Assembly (NCBI GenBank): GCA_009701085.1
Contig: WLKV01000047.1
Location: 1-5,830 of the forward strand
DNA: 5,830 nt
Reading direction: 5' to 3'
Source of the DNA: Actinomycetota bacterium
Lineage (GTDB): Bacteria; Actinomycetota; Actinomycetes; Nanopelagicales; Nanopelagicaceae
Shown here: positions 1 through 5,830 of the stretch, piece after piece
Position numbering within the stretch: position 1 is the first letter of the stretch
Layout of the letters: every line of letters starts with the position of its first letter
The notes under the pieces: model-generated
What the model saw: the letters and a program-made list of their open reading frames with translations, nothing else
Databases searched by the model: none
What the model was told of the DNA's origin: nothing
Position numbers and translations under genes: made by a program

Positions 1-56
1 AACCTCTCGAGATCCCTGAGCCAGCACCTGAAGCCGAGACCCCAGCCGAAGAGTGA
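1..56 (+). CDS. C-terminal tail of an upstream gene (partial)
   Basis: An open frame entering from the left edge (codons in phase with position 3) reads PLEIPEPAPEAETPAEE and stops at TGA 54-56. The Pro/Glu/Ala-rich composition is typical of the disordered C-terminal tails of many actinobacterial proteins, and the frame is followed at once by non-coding sequence with a palindrome. Only 17 residues are visible, so no family can be assigned from the sequence. From memory of gene order in mycobacteria, a ribonuclease D/HRDC-domain protein often lies next to dxs and converges on it, so this could be the end of such a gene. That is a guess from context, not a reading of the sequence. Confidence 0.6.
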   Translation, partial: PLEIPEPAPEAETPAEE

Positions 57-58
57 CG

Positions 59-86
59 AATTACGCAACATAAGAGTTGCGTAATT
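59..86. promoter_or_regulatory. Perfect 11-bp inverted repeat (operator candidate, possibly terminator)
   Basis: Arms AATTACGCAAC (59-69) and GTTGCGTAATT (76-86) are exact reverse complements around a 6-nt spacer, ATAAGA. The repeat begins 2 nt after the upstream stop codon and its right arm contains the -35-like hexamer of the efeU promoter. That position suits a repressor operator controlling efeU. A hairpin terminator for the upstream gene is the alternative, but only 4 of the 11 pairs are G-C and no T-tract follows on either strand. It does not resemble the DtxR/IdeR iron box (TTAGGTTAGGCTAACCTAA type), so the cognate regulator is unknown. Confidence 0.6.
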
Positions 87-105
87 ACCCTGGCTCAATT
101 ACTCT
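77..105 (+). promoter_or_regulatory. Probable leaderless promoter of efeU
   Basis: A -35-like TTGCGT (77-82; TTG matches the consensus) is separated by exactly 17 bp from a -10-like TACTCT (100-105; fits TANNNT). The last base of the -10 lies 7 positions before A112, so transcription would be expected to start at or next to the A of the efeU ATG. There is no Shine-Dalgarno in the bases before that ATG (CTCTCAAGCC), as expected for a leaderless mRNA, which is common in actinobacteria. A second TANNNT, TACCCT at 86-91, has no convincing -35 and is a weaker alternative. Confidence 0.55.
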
Positions 106-111
106 CAAGCC

Positions 112-930
112 ATGCTCAGTACATTCATTATCGCCCTACGCGAAGGCCTTGAGGCCGCGCTTATTGTTGGAATCCTTGTCGCCTACCTTGTAAAGAGTGA
201 CCAAAGAAGCCTTTTACGCGCACTCTGGAGCGGTGTAGCGCTAGCGATCACTGCCAGCCTCGCTTTTGGCGCCTTCCTCTCCTATACCTCAGCTGAGCTC
301 TCTGAGAAGGGTGAAGAACTCTTCGCCGGTACGACCTCATTTATCGCCGTCGGTCTAGTGACCTGGATGGTCTTCTGGATGAAGCGCGCCGCACGCGGTC
401 TGCGTGATGAGCTCCACGGCAAGGCAGAGATCGCTGTGACATCGGGAGCGCTTTCTATGGCGACCCTCGCCTTCTTTGCAGTAGCTCGCGAAGGCCTTGA
501 AACATCTCTCTTTCTCTATACAAACTTCAAGACTGTCGGCGCGTTCTCAACAGCAACTCTTGGACTCGTCCTTGGTTTAGCTCTCGCTGTCGCACTCGGT
601 TATGGAATCTACAAGCGCGCAGTCAAGATCAACCTCGGCAAGTTCTTTACCTATTCAGGTGTAGCACTCATCGTCGTTGCTGCAGGCGTTCTCTCTTATG
701 GAATCCACGAGTTCCAAGAGTTTGGAATTCTTCCTGGCCCCGATGCCTTTGCATGGGATGTCACTTCATGGATGCCGAAGGAATCATTTATCGCAGCACT
801 TCTCGGCGGAACCATCGGCTTTGATACAACGACTTCATGGCTTCAACTCTTCGTATGGGTTGGATACCTCGGTCTGACGATCAGCACTTATTTATCGCCA
901 GCGAAGGCAAAAACACCTCTCAACGCATAG
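112..930 (+). CDS. efeU: EfeU/FTR1-family iron permease
   Basis: The 272-residue integral membrane protein belongs to the oxidase-dependent iron transporter (OFeT/FTR1) family, which carries iron across the cytoplasmic membrane. The hallmark REGLE motifs lie in hydrophobic helices at residues 10-14 and 126-130; in the family these Glu residues bind iron during transport. About seven membrane segments are visible, near residues 4-26, 36-57, 71-90, 110-125, 145-165, 178-197 and 240-260. Length is close to E. coli EfeU. The start is well constrained: the frame has a stop at 82-84, and ATG 112 is the only usable start before the first REGLE. The gene stands alone here, with no EfeO (cupredoxin/M75) or EfeB (DyP peroxidase) gene beside it, so its oxidation partners, if any, are elsewhere. 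Substrate (Fe2+ or Fe3+) cannot be settled from sequence. Family assignment is firm; naming it EfeU rather than a broader FTR1 homologue is slightly less so. Confidence 0.9.
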   Translation: MLSTFIIALREGLEAALIVGILVAYLVKSDQRSLLRALWSGVALAITASLAFGAFLSYTSAELSEKGEELFAGTTSFIAVGLVTWMVFWMKRAARGLRDELHGKAEIAVTSGALSMATLAFFAVAREGLETSLFLYTNFKTVGAFSTATLGLVLGLALAVALGYGIYKRAVKINLGKFFTYSGVALIVVAAGVLSYGIHEFQEFGILPGPDAFAWDVTSWMPKESFIAALLGGTIGFDTTTSWLQLFVWVGYLGLTISTYLSPAKAKTPLNA

Positions 931-940
931 CCAATTCCCC

Positions 941-975
941 TACTGGCGAGTAACCTTTCCAAAGATACTCACCAG
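941..975. promoter_or_regulatory. Dyad-rich element upstream of fadA (operator candidate)
   Basis: TACTGGCGAGTA (941-952) is itself an imperfect palindrome (TACT....AGTA; 10 of 12 positions agree with its reverse complement). Part of it recurs in opposite orientation as TACTCACCAG (966-975), pairing with CTGGCGAGTA (943-952) at 9 of 10 positions across a 13-nt loop. A -10-like GATACT (964-969) overlaps the right arm, so a bound protein would cover the fadAB promoter. The arrangement suits a TetR-type regulator of fatty-acid degradation, but the regulator is inferred. As RNA the same bases could form a hairpin ending just before the Shine-Dalgarno; there is no T-tract to support an efeU terminator. 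Confidence 0.4.
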
Positions 976-976
976 C

Positions 977-984
977 GAAGGAAG
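977..984 (+). promoter_or_regulatory. Ribosome binding site of fadA
   Basis: GAAGGAAG, with core GAAGGA at 977-982, lies 6 nt before ATG 989 when counted from the core. It supports this start and contrasts with efeU, which has no such site. The TTTCC in the loop of the preceding dyad (956-960) could pair with GGAAG (980-984), so mild occlusion in the mRNA is possible though unproven. Confidence 0.7.
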
Positions 985-988
985 TTCT

Positions 989-2200
989 ATGTCTTCAGTC
1001 CGTTCAGTCGTTCTCGTCGATGCCGTCCGCACCCCATTCGGTAAGGCCGGCAGCATGTATGCAGGCACTCGCGCCGATGACCTCATGGTCCGCGCAATGC
1101 GTGGCCTCCTCGAGCGCAATCCCAAAGTAGATCCCGCATCGATTGATGATGTCGCTATCGCTGCTGCAACGCAGACAGGTGATCAGGGAATGAATATCGG
1201 ACGTAGCGCAACACTTCTTGCAGGTTTACCAAAAACTGTCCCTGGCTACTCCATCGATCGTTGGTGTGCAGGAGCGTTAACTGCAACAACAACTGTTGCT
1301 GGTGCAATTGCAATGGGGGCCATCGATATCGCAATCGCTGGCGGCGTCGAACATATGGGCAATCACCCAATGGGCGAACTCATGGATCCCAATCCTCGCT
1401 ACTTGGCAGAAAAGTTGGTGGAACAAGATGCGCTTGCAATGGGTGCAACTGCTGAACGTTTGCACGATCGCTTTCCTCATTTAACAAAAGAGCGCGCAGA
1501 TGCATATGCGCTCGCTTCACAAGTAAAGACTGCACAGGCTTATGCCGATGGAAAGATTCAACGAGATCTCATTCCCACTGCGGCGCGTAGCGCTGAACTT
1601 GGCTGGGGCATCGCAACTGTTGATGAGGCGCCACGTCCCACAACAACGATGGAAGGTCTTGCCGGCTTAAAGACGCCTTTCCGTCCAGCAGGGCGCGTCA
1701 CTGCAGGAAATTCATCAGGGCTCAATGACGGCGCAACAGCTGCTCTTCTTGCAAGTGAAGATAAGGCGAAAGAACTTGGCCTCACTATTAAAGCTCGCAT
1801 GGTCACCTTTGCATTTGCTGGCGTTGAACCAGAAGTTATGGGTTATGGCCCAGTTCCTTCGACAATCAAAGCTCTCGGAAAAGCGGGCTTGAAGATTGAA
1901 GATATCGGAGCATTTGAAGTCAATGAAGCTTTTGCTGTGCAAGTTCTTGCATTCCTCGATCACTTTGGAATCGCAGATGATGACCCTCGCGTGAATCCTT
2001 ATGGCGGAGCAATCGCTGTCGGCCACCCACTTGCATCATCGGGTGTGCGCCTCATGCTCAACTTGGCTCGCACCTTTGAAGAGAAGCCAGATGTGCGTTA
2101 TGGCATCACCACTATGTGCATCGGCCTTGGTATGGGCGGCACAATCATTTGGGAGAACCCCCATAACAAAGAAGCGCAGATCACAGGAGGTTCAAAGTAA
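989..2200 (+). CDS. fadA: Acetyl-CoA C-acyltransferase (3-ketoacyl-CoA thiolase)
   Basis: This 403-residue thiolase catalyses the last step of beta-oxidation, cleaving 3-ketoacyl-CoA with CoA to acetyl-CoA and a shortened acyl-CoA; it is cytosolic. The thiolase fold is complete. The nucleophilic Cys93 sits in DRWCAGAL. GNSSGLNDGA is at residues 240-249 and NEAFAVQ at 312-318. The catalytic His346 is in GHPLASSG, and the second catalytic Cys377 is in TMCIGLGMGG near the C-terminus. Length is normal for the family (about 390-405). The start is supported by a Shine-Dalgarno at 977-984. Its TAA stop shares one base with the ATG of fadB, and the pair forms the beta and alpha subunits expected of a FadAB-type complex. 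Partnership with a fused FadB favours a degradative role over the biosynthetic acetoacetyl-CoA thiolase role, although acyl-chain preference cannot be read from the sequence. Confidence 0.93.
   Translation: MSSVRSVVLVDAVRTPFGKAGSMYAGTRADDLMVRAMRGLLERNPKVDPASIDDVAIAAATQTGDQGMNIGRSATLLAGLPKTVPGYSIDRWCAGALTATTTVAGAIAMGAIDIAIAGGVEHMGNHPMGELMDPNPRYLAEKLVEQDALAMGATAERLHDRFPHLTKERADAYALASQVKTAQAYADGKIQRDLIPTAARSAELGWGIATVDEAPRPTTTMEGLAGLKTPFRPAGRVTAGNSSGLNDGATAALLASEDKAKELGLTIKARMVTFAFAGVEPEVMGYGPVPSTIKALGKAGLKIEDIGAFEVNEAFAVQVLAFLDHFGIADDDPRVNPYGGAIAVGHPLASSGVRLMLNLARTFEEKPDVRYGITTMCIGLGMGGTIIWENPHNKEAQITGGSK
2185..2190 (+). promoter_or_regulatory. Ribosome binding site of fadB inside the fadA end
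   Basis: A consensus AGGAGG lies within the last codons of fadA, 9 nt before ATG 2200. Combined with the TAATG stop-start overlap, it indicates translational coupling or reinitiation, which would help keep thiolase and multifunctional subunit levels matched. Confidence 0.75.
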
Positions 2201-4311
2201 TGACAACTGCAATTCAACTTCCTGAAGGCGCACCTGAAGAAGTCGTCACCAACGCACTTGTTCGCGATGTCGACCTCTCCCCCTTTGGTTTTAAGGGAAC
2301 GCTCGCTCTCATTACTCTCGATAACGGTTTTGATCACACACGGCCCAATACATTTGGCCCACAGTCATTAATGGCGCTCGATGCTGCCATTACTGATGCT
2401 GCTTCCCGCAAACCAGCTGCGATTGCAATCACTGGCAAGCCATTTATCTTCGCAGCGGGCGCAGATCTTTCAGCACTCGCATTCCTCAATAAGCGAGAGC
2501 AAGCAGTGGCAATCGGCAAGTTAGGCCACGACGTCTTCCGTCGCTTCGATGAAATCGGAATTCCTACCTTCGCATTTATCAACGGCCTTGCACTCGGCGG
2601 CGGACTCGAAGTTGGACTTCACTGTAACTACCGCACTCTTTCAGCAACTGCATTTACTGCGTTGCCTGAAGTATTTCTTGGCCTCGTTCCTGGTTGGGGT
2701 GGAGCGACCATCGTTCCTAAATTAATTGGACCAGAACGTGCAGTGCAGGTCATTATCGGCAATGCACTCAATAACAACACGATGATGAAATCTAAGGATG
2801 CCCTTGGCCTTGGCATCGTCGATGCGGTTTATGCGCCTGCAGATTTCCTTGAGAAATCCGTTGCCTTTGCAGCATCCATTCTGAGCGGTGTGACAAAGAT
2901 TGAACGAAAAGATTATTCAAGCGATCCTGCATGGGATGCAGCCCTTGCTGCTGGTCGAACAGCTGCGCTGAAGAAATATGGCGGGGCAGAGATTGCATCT
3001 CCCATGAAGGCTCTCGAACTGATCGCTGCAGCTAAGACCAATACTCGCGGCCAAGGTTTTGATGCAGAAGATGCCACTTTGGCAGATCTGACCATGTCCG
3101 ATCCGCTTCGCGCATCACTCTATGCATTTAACGTCATCCAGAAGAAACGTAAGAAAGTTGAAGGAGCACCAAAGCCTGCTCTTGGTCGCAAGGTTGCTCG
3201 CGTAGGTGTTGTAGGTGCAGGACTTATGGCATCACAACTCGCTCTCCTCCTTCTTCGCAATCTCAAATGCCCTGTTGTCATGACAGATATCGATCAAGAG
3301 CGCGCCGATAAGGGCGTTGCATGGGTAAAGAATGAGCTTGCAAAGTTAGTTGAGAAGAAGCGCATGAGCGCAGAATCTGCAGGCCGTCTCTCACTACTCA
3401 TTAGCGGATCTTCTGATCAGCAAGTCTTTGCCGGGTGCGACTTCGTCATCGAAGCAATCTTTGAAGAGCTTTCTCTCAAACAAGAACTCTTCAAGAAGCT
3501 CGAGAAGATTGTCGGACCTGAATGCGTTCTAGCAACCAACACCTCTTCACTCTCCGTAGAGCGTATGAGCGAAGGGCTTGAACATCCAGAGCGCGTAGTT
3601 GGCTTCCACTTCTTCAACCCTGTTGCTGTGATGCCACTTCTTGAAGTTGCTCGCACATCAAAGACTGATGATGCAACTACTGCTACTGCAGTCAACATTG
3701 GCAAAGAACTCAAGAAGACAATGATCATCTGTAAGGATGCACCGGGCTTTGTCGTAAATCGTCTCCTTACTCGCTTCATGGGTGAGATCACCGATGCCGT
3801 TGATGAAGGAACTGATCCAGCAACAGCAGATAATGCGATGCGCGCAATTGGTTTCCCTATGTCTCCATTCGAACTTCTGGGCCTTGTCGGTCCAGGCGTT
3901 GCGCTTCATGTTGCAGAAACACTCAATGCAAATCTAGGTCCTCGTTACCGCATCTCTCCAACGATGCAGGCGATGGTCAAAGAAGGCGTCAAGACTTTCT
4001 ACATTAAAAACGAAGATGGCTCTGTGGCCCCAAACCCTGCAGCTCTCGCTCTTGTTCATAAGGGAACTACTCCCTCAACTGCCGAAGAAGTTCGTCTACG
4101 CGCACTCAAGGCGTTGGCGGAAGAAGCACGCATGATGCTCGATGAAGGCGTTGTCTCATCTCCTGCAGAAATTGATCTCTGTATGTTGATGGGTGCTGGC
4201 TGGCCGATGCATCTCGGCGGAATCTTGCCGTACTTAGATCGTGAAGGAATTAGCGAGACTGTGTGCGGTCAGCGTTTTCATGCGCCGGGAATTGCATCTC
4301 TTCCACAGTAG
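2200..4311 (+). CDS. fadB: Fused enoyl-CoA hydratase / 3-hydroxyacyl-CoA dehydrogenase
   Basis: The 703-residue multifunctional alpha subunit of beta-oxidation hydrates trans-2-enoyl-CoA and then oxidises L-3-hydroxyacyl-CoA with NAD+. The N-terminal crotonase domain (about 20-225) has the oxyanion-hole stretch AAGADLSAL (85-93) and Glu137 (GGGLE) and Glu157 (LPEVFLG), spaced 20 apart as are Glu119 and Glu139 in E. coli FadB. A linker (about 230-330) leads to the Rossmann domain (about 333-510), with VGAGLMASQLA at 338-348 and Asp363 ending the second strand. His470 (GFHFFNP) and Glu482 are spaced 12 apart like the E. coli His450/Glu462 dyad. DAPGFVVNRLL (513-523) opens the first C-terminal 3HCDH domain, and a second runs from about 630 to the end. 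The third glycine of the usual GxGxxG is Ala344. I recall the same loop in mycobacterial FadB, so this looks like a lineage trait. It is coupled to fadA, and its last 62 bp overlap convergent dxs. Confidence 0.95.
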   Translation: MTTAIQLPEGAPEEVVTNALVRDVDLSPFGFKGTLALITLDNGFDHTRPNTFGPQSLMALDAAITDAASRKPAAIAITGKPFIFAAGADLSALAFLNKREQAVAIGKLGHDVFRRFDEIGIPTFAFINGLALGGGLEVGLHCNYRTLSATAFTALPEVFLGLVPGWGGATIVPKLIGPERAVQVIIGNALNNNTMMKSKDALGLGIVDAVYAPADFLEKSVAFAASILSGVTKIERKDYSSDPAWDAALAAGRTAALKKYGGAEIASPMKALELIAAAKTNTRGQGFDAEDATLADLTMSDPLRASLYAFNVIQKKRKKVEGAPKPALGRKVARVGVVGAGLMASQLALLLLRNLKCPVVMTDIDQERADKGVAWVKNELAKLVEKKRMSAESAGRLSLLISGSSDQQVFAGCDFVIEAIFEELSLKQELFKKLEKIVGPECVLATNTSSLSVERMSEGLEHPERVVGFHFFNPVAVMPLLEVARTSKTDDATTATAVNIGKELKKTMIICKDAPGFVVNRLLTRFMGEITDAVDEGTDPATADNAMRAIGFPMSPFELLGLVGPGVALHVAETLNANLGPRYRISPTMQAMVKEGVKTFYIKNEDGSVAPNPAALALVHKGTTPSTAEEVRLRALKALAEEARMMLDEGVVSSPAEIDLCMLMGAGWPMHLGGILPYLDREGISETVCGQRFHAPGIASLPQ
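4250..4311. other. 62-bp convergent coding overlap of fadB and dxs
   Basis: The fadB stop (TAG 4309-4311, plus strand) lies inside dxs, and the dxs stop (TAA, complement of 4250-4252) lies inside fadB. Both strands are therefore coding here: about the last 20 residues of each protein. The FadB side (ending HAPGIASLPQ) looks like the conserved family terminus, whereas the DXS side (VEEMQFPAHENADRTQSR) runs past the usual end of DXS. There is no intergenic space and no clear T-tailed hairpin, so the two transcripts probably overlap as antisense RNAs. Confidence 0.85.
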
Positions 4312-5830
4312 AGCTCCACTCGACAATGTCGCGTGAAATCTTCTGAGCAGTAATTCCTAGATCTTCAAGGATCTCTGCACGCTTTGAATGTTCGATAAAT
4401 TCAAGTGGAACACCGATGCTATGAAGTGCGACATTGAGTCCTGCCTCGCGGAACATCTCGGAGATTGAGCTTGCAATACCTCCGTGGCGAATTCCATCTT
4501 CAAGAACTACGACGCTCTTATAGCGCTGTGCCATGGTGACCAGAGACTGTGGAAGTGGCTTCACCCAACGAGGATCGATGACAGTAACGCCAACTCCTTC
4601 GCGGTATGCCTGTGATGCCGCCTCGACTGCGATGGCAGCCATTGCGCCAACAGAGATTAGAAGTACATCTGCGCTTTCTCCACGATAGAGAACATCGATG
4701 CCATCGCGGCGTTCGAATGCAGGAATATCTATCTGTACTGCGCCCTTAGGGAAACGCACTAGGGATGGTGCATCGGAAATTTCGAGAGATTCGCGCAGTG
4801 TCTCGCGAAGGCGGGCTGCATCGCGAGGAGCTGCAACGTGAAGTGTCGGAACAATTCCTGTGAGCGCCAGATCCCACATACCGTTATGTGAAGGACCGTC
4901 GTCGCCAGTAATGCCTGCGCGGTCGAGCACAAAGGTAACTCCGGCCTTATGGAGCGCAACATCCATCAACATCTGATCGAATGCGCGGTTGAGGAATGTT
5001 GAGTAAACAGCAACGACGGGATGCATACCCGCAAAGGCAAGGCCAGCTGCACTTGTGACTGCATGCTGTTCTGCAATTCCTACATCGATGGTGCGTTCTG
5101 GGAATGCCTTTTCAAATTTATCAAGCCCTGTAGGGCCCAGCATTGCTGCAGTAATTGCGACAATATCTTTACGTTCGTGTCCGAGAGCAACAAGTTCATC
5201 AGAGAAGACGCTCGTCCAGCTGGTGACTGACTTTCCAAGAGGTAGCCCTGTCTCAGCATCAACAATTCCGACTGCGTGGAACTTCTCAGCTTCATCTTCA
5301 ACTGCTGGCTTATGTCCCTTGCCCTTTTCGGTGATGACATGCAGCAGAACGGGTTCGCCAAATTCTTTAGCCTGAGTAAGCGCGCGCTCCATGGCAGCGA
5401 CATCATGGCCATCGATAGGACCGACATACTTCAAACCGAGATCTTCAAACATTCCCTGTGGGGCGACAATATCTTTAATGCCCTTCTTCATTCCGTGAAG
5501 AGTTTCGTAGATAGGGCTGCCTACGACAGGAGTCTTTGCGAGAACTTCTTTGCCCCAATCGAGGAAGCGTTCGTAGCCACGTGTCACACGAAGAGTTGAA
5601 AGATAGGTCGCAACTCCACCAATTGTTGGTGAGTATGAACGTTCATTATCGTTAACGACGATGATCAAATTGCGATCGTTAGCGGCAGCAATATTATTGA
5701 GCGCTTCCCATGACATTCCGCCTGTGAGCGCTCCATCGCCGACGACAACAACGACGTGGCGATCTGTTTGACCAGTGAGTGAAAATCCGCGAGAAATTCC
5801 ATCGCCCCATGAAAGCGCGGTCGATGCATG
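4250..5830 (-). CDS. dxs: 1-deoxy-D-xylulose-5-phosphate synthase (5' end outside window)
   Basis: DXS condenses pyruvate with glyceraldehyde 3-phosphate, using thiamine diphosphate and Mg2+, in the first step of the MEP isoprenoid pathway. The frame is open to the right edge, giving 526 residues from HASTALSWGD onward. By alignment to E. coli Dxs, about 115-120 N-terminal residues are missing. Numbering within the fragment: GDGALTGGM (31-39) and NDN (60-62) form the diphosphate/Mg2+ site; GIAEQHAV holds the catalytic Glu254 (equivalent to E. coli Glu370); DRAGITG starts at 303; and DGPSHNGMWD carries His315 (equivalent to His431). The central pyrimidine-binding and C-terminal transketolase domains follow (about 200-365 and 375-495). 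The Met at 5716 is internal, since the conserved GDGALTGG lies directly before it. The last 20 or so residues extend past the usual DXS end and overlap fadB antisense. The promoter is outside the window. Confidence 0.95.
   Translation of the reverse strand, partial: HASTALSWGDGISRGFSLTGQTDRHVVVVVGDGALTGGMSWEALNNIAAANDRNLIIVVNDNERSYSPTIGGVATYLSTLRVTRGYERFLDWGKEVLAKTPVVGSPIYETLHGMKKGIKDIVAPQGMFEDLGLKYVGPIDGHDVAAMERALTQAKEFGEPVLLHVITEKGKGHKPAVEDEAEKFHAVGIVDAETGLPLGKSVTSWTSVFSDELVALGHERKDIVAITAAMLGPTGLDKFEKAFPERTIDVGIAEQHAVTSAAGLAFAGMHPVVAVYSTFLNRAFDQMLMDVALHKAGVTFVLDRAGITGDDGPSHNGMWDLALTGIVPTLHVAAPRDAARLRETLRESLEISDAPSLVRFPKGAVQIDIPAFERRDGIDVLYRGESADVLLISVGAMAAIAVEAASQAYREGVGVTVIDPRWVKPLPQSLVTMAQRYKSVVVLEDGIRHGGIASSISEMFREAGLNVALHSIGVPLEFIEHSKRAEILEDLGITAQKISRDIVEWSSTVEEMQFPAHENADRTQSR

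Noticed and set aside
1281..1302. CAACAACAACTGTTGCTGG, a short repeat and palindrome
   Set aside because: It encodes the conserved thiolase stretch after the nucleophilic Cys93 (Thr-rich helix), and runs of ACA/GCA codons explain it.
3417..3791. 124-aa minus-strand open frame inside fadB
   Set aside because: It lies wholly antisense to the conserved dehydrogenase domain of fadB, has no visible ribosome binding site or recognisable motifs, and its composition is that of a shadow frame.
4312..4345. Possible terminator between fadB and dxs (CGACAATGTCG)
   Set aside because: The stem is only 4 bp with a 3-nt loop and no T-tract, and it lies inside the dxs coding sequence.
5055..5427. Plus- and minus-strand frames of about 106-115 aa inside dxs
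   Set aside because: They overlap the conserved dxs catalytic region in other frames and show no family features.
4250..5716. dxs starting at the ATG complementary to 5714-5716
   Set aside because: The frame continues without a stop to the window edge and reads conserved DXS sequence (VVVVVGDGALTGG) directly before this Met, so the Met is internal and the true start lies outside the window.
1..5830. Mobile element, CRISPR, defence or novel gene-cluster signal
   Set aside because: All long open frames are recognisable metabolic or transport genes. I saw no terminal inverted repeats, transposase motifs, regularly spaced repeats or tRNA-like folds on either strand.

Overview
The window looks like chromosomal DNA from an actinobacterium with about 50% G+C. 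Three things point that way. The FadB-type protein carries a GAGLMASQLA cofactor loop, and its ending (HLGGILPYLD...PGIASLP) matches what I recall of actinobacterial FadB. The DXS carries the SHNGMWD motif. At least one promoter appears to make a leaderless mRNA. The moderate G+C and compact, overlapping gene layout would suit a streamlined freshwater lineage (Nanopelagicales, acI type), but that placement is an inference from composition and style.

Layout, left to right. Positions 1-56 hold the last 17 codons of an upstream plus-strand gene with a Pro/Glu/Ala-rich tail. A 55-bp spacer follows, with a perfect 11-bp inverted repeat (59-86) that overlaps the -35 region of a probable leaderless promoter for efeU (112-930), a seven-helix FTR1/EfeU-family iron permease. 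A 58-bp spacer carries a dyad-rich element and a good Shine-Dalgarno. It leads into a tight two-gene beta-oxidation operon: fadA (989-2200, thiolase) and fadB (2200-4311, fused enoyl-CoA hydratase and 3-hydroxyacyl-CoA dehydrogenase), which overlap by one base. On the minus strand, dxs (1-deoxy-D-xylulose-5-phosphate synthase, MEP isoprenoid pathway) runs from beyond the right edge to 4250. It overlaps the 3' end of fadB by 62 bp, tail to tail.

FadA and FadB together supply three steps of each beta-oxidation turn: hydration, NAD-linked oxidation and thiolysis. An acyl-CoA dehydrogenase must come from elsewhere. The acetyl-CoA they release feeds central metabolism, while DXS draws on pyruvate and glyceraldehyde 3-phosphate for isoprenoids. 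EfeU has no obvious biochemical link to either and looks separately regulated.

I see no mobile element, CRISPR array, RNA gene or clearly new system. All long stretches are well-conserved housekeeping or catabolic genes. The points worth a second look are the two upstream dyads, the leaderless efeU promoter and the coding overlap between fadB and dxs.
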